Shown: in pieces, positions 60,329-64,000 of the stretch
Layout of the letters: each line of letters begins with the position of its first letter
How positions within the stretch are numbered: position 1 is the stretch's first letter
Assembly (NCBI RefSeq): GCF_030549525.1
Contig: NZ_CP130831.1
Span: 186,001 to 250,000, forward strand
From: Stenotrophomonas sp. 704A1
GTDB taxonomy: Bacteria > Pseudomonadota > Gammaproteobacteria > Xanthomonadales > Xanthomonadaceae
Reading direction: 5' to 3'
DNA length: 64,000 nucleotides
Made by a program: the position numbers and the translations under genes
The notes under the pieces: generated by a model
What the model was told of the DNA's origin: nothing
The model's input: the letters and a program-made list of their open reading frames with translations, nothing else
Databases searched by the model: none

Positions 60329-62827
60329 ATGGACACTGCACAGACGCCTTCCCCACTGCAGAGCCCGCAGTTGCGGGCGCTGCTGTTCACCGACCTGTGC
60401 GATTCACTGCAGCTGGTCGAACGTATCGGCGACGTCGCCGCGGCCGAGTTCTTCCAGCAGCATGACCGCCTGGTGCTGGGCCTGCAGCAGCACTGGAACG
60501 GCCAGCTGATCGATCGTTCCGATGGCTTGTTCGTGCTGTTCGAACGCCCCGTCGATGGCATCGGGTTCGCCCTTTCCTACCAGAGCGCGGTGCATGCGAT
60601 GGGGCGCGAACGCGGCATCGACCTGCGCGCGCGCGCCGGCCTGCACGTGGGTGACGTGCTGTTGTGGAACAACAGCAGCGAGGCGGTGGCCCACGGCGCA
60701 AAACCGGTGGAAGTGGAAGGCCTGGCCAAGCCGATGGCCGCGCGCCTGATGCAGCTGGCGTGGCCCGGCCAGGTGCTGCTGTCCTCGGCCGCCGAGCAGA
60801 TGGCGCGGCGGGCCGGCAGCGAACTGCCGTGGACGGCGGACGAACTGCGCTGGAAGGACCATGGACTGTGGCGCTTCAAGGGCATCAGTGACCGCCAGCA
60901 GGTGTTCGAGGTCGGCATCCGCGGCAGCGCGCCGATGCGCCGGCCGCGTTCGGGTGACAAGGCATGGCGCGATCTGCCGCTGTGGCGGCGCCCAGCGGCG
61001 CTGTTCACCGAAGCGGCGCTGGCGGTGGTGCTGGCCGTGGTGATGTGGACCCTGCTGCGGCCGGCGCCGGCCATCGCCTTCGCCGAGCGCGACTGGGTGA
61101 TCCTGGCAGCGGTGAGCAACAGCACGGGCTACCCGCAGCTGGATTCCAGCCTGGAACAGGCGCTCTACATCAGCCTGGGGCAATCGCGCTTCGTCAACAT
61201 CCTCAGCGAACTGAAGGTGCGCGATACGCTGCAGCTGATGCAGCGCCCGGCCAACGCACGGCTGGACCGCGCGCTGGCGATCGAGGTCGCGCTGCGCGAC
61301 GGCGCGCGCGCCGTGCTGATGCCCACCGTGCTCGAGCTCAACGGCAAGGTACGGGTGGGCGTGGAAGTGGTGGATCCTCGCAGCGGGCAGACCGTGTACA
61401 CCCATTACGCCGATGGCAATGGCCTGGATTCGGTGCTGGCCTCCACCGATACCGTGGTCAAGGCGCTGCGCAGCGACCTGGGCGAAGCGCTGCATGATGT
61501 CAGCCGCGAGCAGAAGCCCCTGCCGACCGTGGCGACCGCCAATCTCGATGCGCTGCATGCCTACGCCAAGGGCTCCGATGCGCTGGTGCAGGGGCACTTC
61601 GACGATGCGCTGCTGTTCTTCCAGCAGGCCACCCGCCTGGATCCGCAGTTCACCTTCGCCTACATCGGGCAGATGCGGCTGCAGTACGCCATGGGCAATG
61701 TCTCGGCGGCCGGCGAACTGTACCGCCAGGCCGTATCCGGGCGCACCCGGCTGAGTGCGCGCGACCAGCTGTACCTGGATGCCTGGGGTGCGGACTTCAG
61801 CGGCGCCCCGCCGCAGCGCAGTGCGGAGAAGTGGCGGATGCTGACCCAGCTGTACCCGGACGATCCGGCTGGCTGGATGAATCACGCATTGGCGCTGTTC
61901 GCCTATGGCGACTACGACGGCGCACTGGCCGACATGATGCCGCTGCTGGAACGCCATCACGCGCAGCGGGCACTGGTGTTGTCCTTCGTTGGCCGCGTGC
62001 AGCTGGCGCGTGGCGAGGTCAAGGCGGCCCTGGCCGCGTTCCAGGAAGCCAGTGCGCAGCCGAACTGGCGTGGCGACATGCTCGAAGCGGTTGCGCTGGC
62101 ACTGGATGGCGAGCCACAGAAGGCGCGCGAGCGCCATGAAGCCATCACCTCGCGCGGGTTCGCCGGGCGCATGGCCTACAGCGGGCTGCTGGCGCTGCAG
62201 GGGCAGGCCACCGAAGCGGCGACCGAGATGGCGCAGGCGGTGGAGCAGTGCGCGAGCGTGCCGGAGCTGTGCGACATCCTGGCGTTGCAGTCGCTGGCCT
62301 GGACTGCACAGGCGGGAGGCAGCCGCCCGCGCCAGCAGTACGCGCGGCTGCTGGACCGCACGCTGGCGGCAGTCGGTGAAGGCGTCGGCGCCGCGCCGCG
62401 CCATCGCGCCTTCGTCGCGCTGTCGGTGGCCTACCACCTGCAGCGTGCCGGCCTGGATGCCGAGCTGCGCAGCCGTCGGCCTGCACTGGAAGCGCTGGTT
62501 GAGCGCAGTACCGATCCGCGGCTGCAGGAACTGTGGCTGCTGCTGCGCGCGCGGGCCGAGCTGGACGCCGGCAGGGCAGAGGCCGCGGCGGCGCTGATGA
62601 AGCCGCTGGCCAAGGGCACGCTGTACCAGTGGCATGTGCTGCAGCTGGATGTCGACCGCGCCCTCGGCCGCGATCAGGCCGTGCAGCGCCGGGAACGCTG
62701 GTTGCGCCAGCGCACCGGCCTGGCCTTCGCCGAAGATGCCGGTGGCCTGGTCCTGCTGCCGCTGAACGTGGCAGACGCGCGGCGGCTGGCCGATGCGAAT
62801 GGCCAGCCGCAGGCAGGAACGCCCTGA
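60329..62827 (+). CDS. Putative peptide modification system cyclase (class III nucleotide cyclase with TPR tail)
   Basis: An 832-residue membrane protein. Residues 15-200 are a class III adenylate/guanylate cyclase-like domain (LLFTDLCDSLQLVERIGD with a metal-binding Asp, DGLFVLFERPVDGI, ARAGLHVGDVLLW). One membrane helix follows at about 225-245 (FTEAALAVVLAVVMWTLL). The remainder is an alpha/beta region, then tetratricopeptide-like helices (about 410-800). This architecture matches the mod_pep_cyc family, found beside a modified peptide gene and a SagB-type dehydrogenase, both of which lie directly downstream here. The catalytic pocket is divergent, so activity is uncertain. GGAGG precedes ATG 60329; an in-frame GTG is at 60323. 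Confidence 0.85.
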   Translation: MDTAQTPSPLQSPQLRALLFTDLCDSLQLVERIGDVAAAEFFQQHDRLVLGLQQHWNGQLIDRSDGLFVLFERPVDGIGFALSYQSAVHAMGRERGIDLRARAGLHVGDVLLWNNSSEAVAHGAKPVEVEGLAKPMAARLMQLAWPGQVLLSSAAEQMARRAGSELPWTADELRWKDHGLWRFKGISDRQQVFEVGIRGSAPMRRPRSGDKAWRDLPLWRRPAALFTEAALAVVLAVVMWTLLRPAPAIAFAERDWVILAAVSNSTGYPQLDSSLEQALYISLGQSRFVNILSELKVRDTLQLMQRPANARLDRALAIEVALRDGARAVLMPTVLELNGKVRVGVEVVDPRSGQTVYTHYADGNGLDSVLASTDTVVKALRSDLGEALHDVSREQKPLPTVATANLDALHAYAKGSDALVQGHFDDALLFFQQATRLDPQFTFAYIGQMRLQYAMGNVSAAGELYRQAVSGRTRLSARDQLYLDAWGADFSGAPPQRSAEKWRMLTQLYPDDPAGWMNHALALFAYGDYDGALADMMPLLERHHAQRALVLSFVGRVQLARGEVKAALAAFQEASAQPNWRGDMLEAVALALDGEPQKARERHEAITSRGFAGRMAYSGLLALQGQATEAATEMAQAVEQCASVPELCDILALQSLAWTAQAGGSRPRQQYARLLDRTLAAVGEGVGAAPRHRAFVALSVAYHLQRAGLDAELRSRRPALEALVERSTDPRLQELWLLLRARAELDAGRAEAAAALMKPLAKGTLYQWHVLQLDVDRALGRDQAVQRRERWLRQRTGLAFAEDAGGLVLLPLNVADARRLADANGQPQAGTP

Positions 62828-62834
62828 ACGACGA

Positions 62835-63119
62835 TCAGTCCTGCAGCCCCTTCAGGCCGCTTTCGAACATGAAGGGCACGTTGAACGGGCCCGCCACGGC
62901 CAGGCGTTCGCTCATCAGTGCTGCCGCCCGCGCAAATTCCTCCTTGCCGCCCAGCGAGTCCAGCGGCGTGTGGCAGGCGGCAAGGGTGTCGGCGTCGGCG
63001 CCCAGCGCGATCAGGGCCTTGGCCGGATCGGCGGCAAACGCGGCGCGGAACTCATCGTCACTGGACAGGCGCTTGAGCAGGGTCTGGACCACTTCGGGGG
63101 AGAGAGGAGAACGGGACAT
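62835..63119 (-). CDS. Putative modified peptide precursor (nitrile-hydratase-leader-like)
   Basis: A 94-residue protein. The first 60 residues resemble nitrile hydratase alpha/Nif11-type RiPP leader peptides (VVQTLLKRLSSDDEFRAAFAADPAKALIALGA). A LGG at 56-58 could mark leader cleavage. The remaining 36 residues (KEEFARAAALMSERL, then AVAGPFNVPFMFESGLKGLQD) would be the core, which has few Cys, Ser or Thr and is rich in Phe, Ala, Gly and Leu. It is on the minus strand between the cyclase (stop 8 bases away, tail-to-tail) and the SagB-like dehydrogenase (divergent). This fits the putative modified peptide family described only bioinformatically in Xanthomonadales. Confidence 0.82.
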   Translation of the reverse strand: MSRSPLSPEVVQTLLKRLSSDDEFRAAFAADPAKALIALGADADTLAACHTPLDSLGGKEEFARAAALMSERLAVAGPFNVPFMFESGLKGLQD

Positions 63120-63239
63120 GATTCACTACCGGCAGGGAGGGGAAAAAAACAATATCGGCGGCGCGCGCAGGGAATTGATGGCGGGAATCGCGCTGCACGC
63201 TATGATCGCCAGCCACCTCCGCCCCCGGATGCGCATCGA

Positions 63240-64000
63240 ATGAAGGTCCGTCGCTGCAGGACGATGATCGTCGAGCCGCTGGAGCGTGCGCGTTTCGACC
63301 TGGATGCGCTGCTTGCCGGTGGCAGTGGCGTCGGCTTCGAGCATTCGCTGCAGGTGCGTGCGGCGCATCTGCCGACGCCGCGCGCGGTCGATGCGGCCAG
63401 CTGCCTGTGGCTGCTCCAGTGCAGCGCAGAGCAGTGGCAGCCGTTGCCGCAGGAGCCGGAGGCCCGGCAACGGGTGCTGGCGCTGCTGGAGCAGGGGCTG
63501 CTGGTCAGTGACGATCCGGCGCATGCGGCAGCGGCAGCCGTCGAACAGCAGGTGCGCGACAGCCAGTGGTGGCCGCTGTCGGCGCTGCACTACCAGCACT
63601 CGCGCTGGGACGGCGTGGACAGCCTCGGCGACATGGAGCGCAGCCAGCTGGTGACCGCGCAGGACCTGGTGCGCAGCTTCGGCCCGCCGCCCGCGGAAGC
63701 ACCTGCCCGCCTGCCCGGCGCGTGGCCGTTGCCGCGCTGCGACGACGATCCGATGCAGGCACAGCTGCAGATGCGTGCGACCTGCCGCAACTACGACAGC
63801 GCGCGCCCGTTGCCGCTGCCGATGCTGGCCCGGCTGCTGCAGCAGGTGCTGATGGCCCAGGCGCAGGTGGAGACCGGGCCCGGTGTGCGCTTCCTGAAGA
63901 AGAACGTGCCATCGGCTGGCAGTCTGCATCCGCTGGAGGCGTACGTGGTGGCGCGCAATGTGCAGGGACTGCCGCCCGGCCTCTATCACTACCACGCCAC
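63240..64000 (+). CDS. SagB-type peptide maturation dehydrogenase (3' end outside window)
   Basis: The first 253 residues of a flavin-dependent nitroreductase-like dehydrogenase related to SagB, which oxidises azoline rings to azoles in thiazole/oxazole-modified peptides. The FMN-binding part is recognisable: RATCRNYDSARPLPLPMLARLL, then PSAGSLHPLEAYVVARNV and PPGLYHYH, the stretch conserved in SagB-like enzymes. Residues 1-170 are an extra domain with no clear match. Starts at ATG 63240 or ATG 63264. It is divergent from the precursor peptide gene across 120 bases that probably hold both promoters (TATGAT at 63201-63206). The frame is open at the window end. Confidence 0.82.
   Translation, partial: MKVRRCRTMIVEPLERARFDLDALLAGGSGVGFEHSLQVRAAHLPTPRAVDAASCLWLLQCSAEQWQPLPQEPEARQRVLALLEQGLLVSDDPAHAAAAAVEQQVRDSQWWPLSALHYQHSRWDGVDSLGDMERSQLVTAQDLVRSFGPPPAEAPARLPGAWPLPRCDDDPMQAQLQMRATCRNYDSARPLPLPMLARLLQQVLMAQAQVETGPGVRFLKKNVPSAGSLHPLEAYVVARNVQGLPPGLYHYHA

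Noticed and set aside
63126..63995. 289-residue open frame on the minus strand
   Set aside because: Antisense to the SagB-like dehydrogenase, whose PSAGSLHPLEAYV motif shows the true frame.

Overview
The window (64 kb, high GC) looks like chromosome of a Stenotrophomonas, most likely the S. maltophilia complex, in the Xanthomonadaceae. Reasons: GTAG-headed inverted repeats (SMAG elements) in many intergenic gaps; an Ax21-family protein; a complete oleA-oleB-oleC-oleD set; an effector with a Xanthomonadales XVIPCD tail; and the Xanthomonadales-type peptide modification cluster at the right end. No tRNA, rRNA, CRISPR array or recognisable insertion sequence was seen. Function calls are from reading the sequence only.

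Left part (1-13 kb): hemD (partial), a YiiD-type thioesterase, rhodanese-secB-gpsA, small exported proteins, ax21, a Dyp peroxidase, then a thiamine uptake operon. That operon is a TonB receptor plus a PnuC-family permease behind a TPP riboswitch, all on the minus strand, with an APH-fold kinase gene just upstream. 13-21 kb: a probable type IV secretion antibacterial effector (two murein-hydrolase-like regions, peptidoglycan-binding domain, XVIPCD) with its lipoprotein immunity partner, then a BvgAS-like two-component pair. 21-29 kb: a cytochrome c, ETF-ubiquinone oxidoreductase divergent from glutaryl-CoA dehydrogenase, trmL, a repeat-bearing exported protein, and a double-domain M16 peptidase.

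Middle (29-48 kb): oleABCD (long-chain olefin synthesis) with a ykgJ-type gene on the opposite strand inside it; ddl; ubiJ-ubiB; a four-gene envelope glycan cluster in the order deacetylase, glycosyltransferase 2, hexapeptide acyltransferase, YaiO barrel (same order as E. coli yaiS-yaiP-yaiX-yaiO); truC, arfB, an acyltransferase, a lipoprotein M3 peptidase; and a tandem pair of small proteins that look like degenerate type II dehydroquinases.

Right part (48-64 kb): a short signal peptidase I, an MFS exporter and a LysR gene; then a 3.3 kb block of visibly lower GC carrying an Hsp70/actin-type ATPase without a substrate-binding domain, translationally coupled to a helical protein of unknown function; then the glyoxylate bypass (LysR, aceB, aceA). 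At the far right sit a cNMP-binding/GGDEF protein, a class III nucleotide cyclase with TPR-like tail, a 94-residue nitrile-hydratase-leader-like putative modified peptide, and a SagB-type dehydrogenase cut by the window end. This last set matches the three-part peptide modification families known only from bioinformatics and is the best candidate for an undescribed biological system; the Hsp70-like pair is second.

A recurring regulatory theme is genes with a -10-like hexamer ending exactly six bases before the start codon (trmL, oleC, ubiJ, truC, arfB; seven for hemD), which suggests leaderless transcripts.
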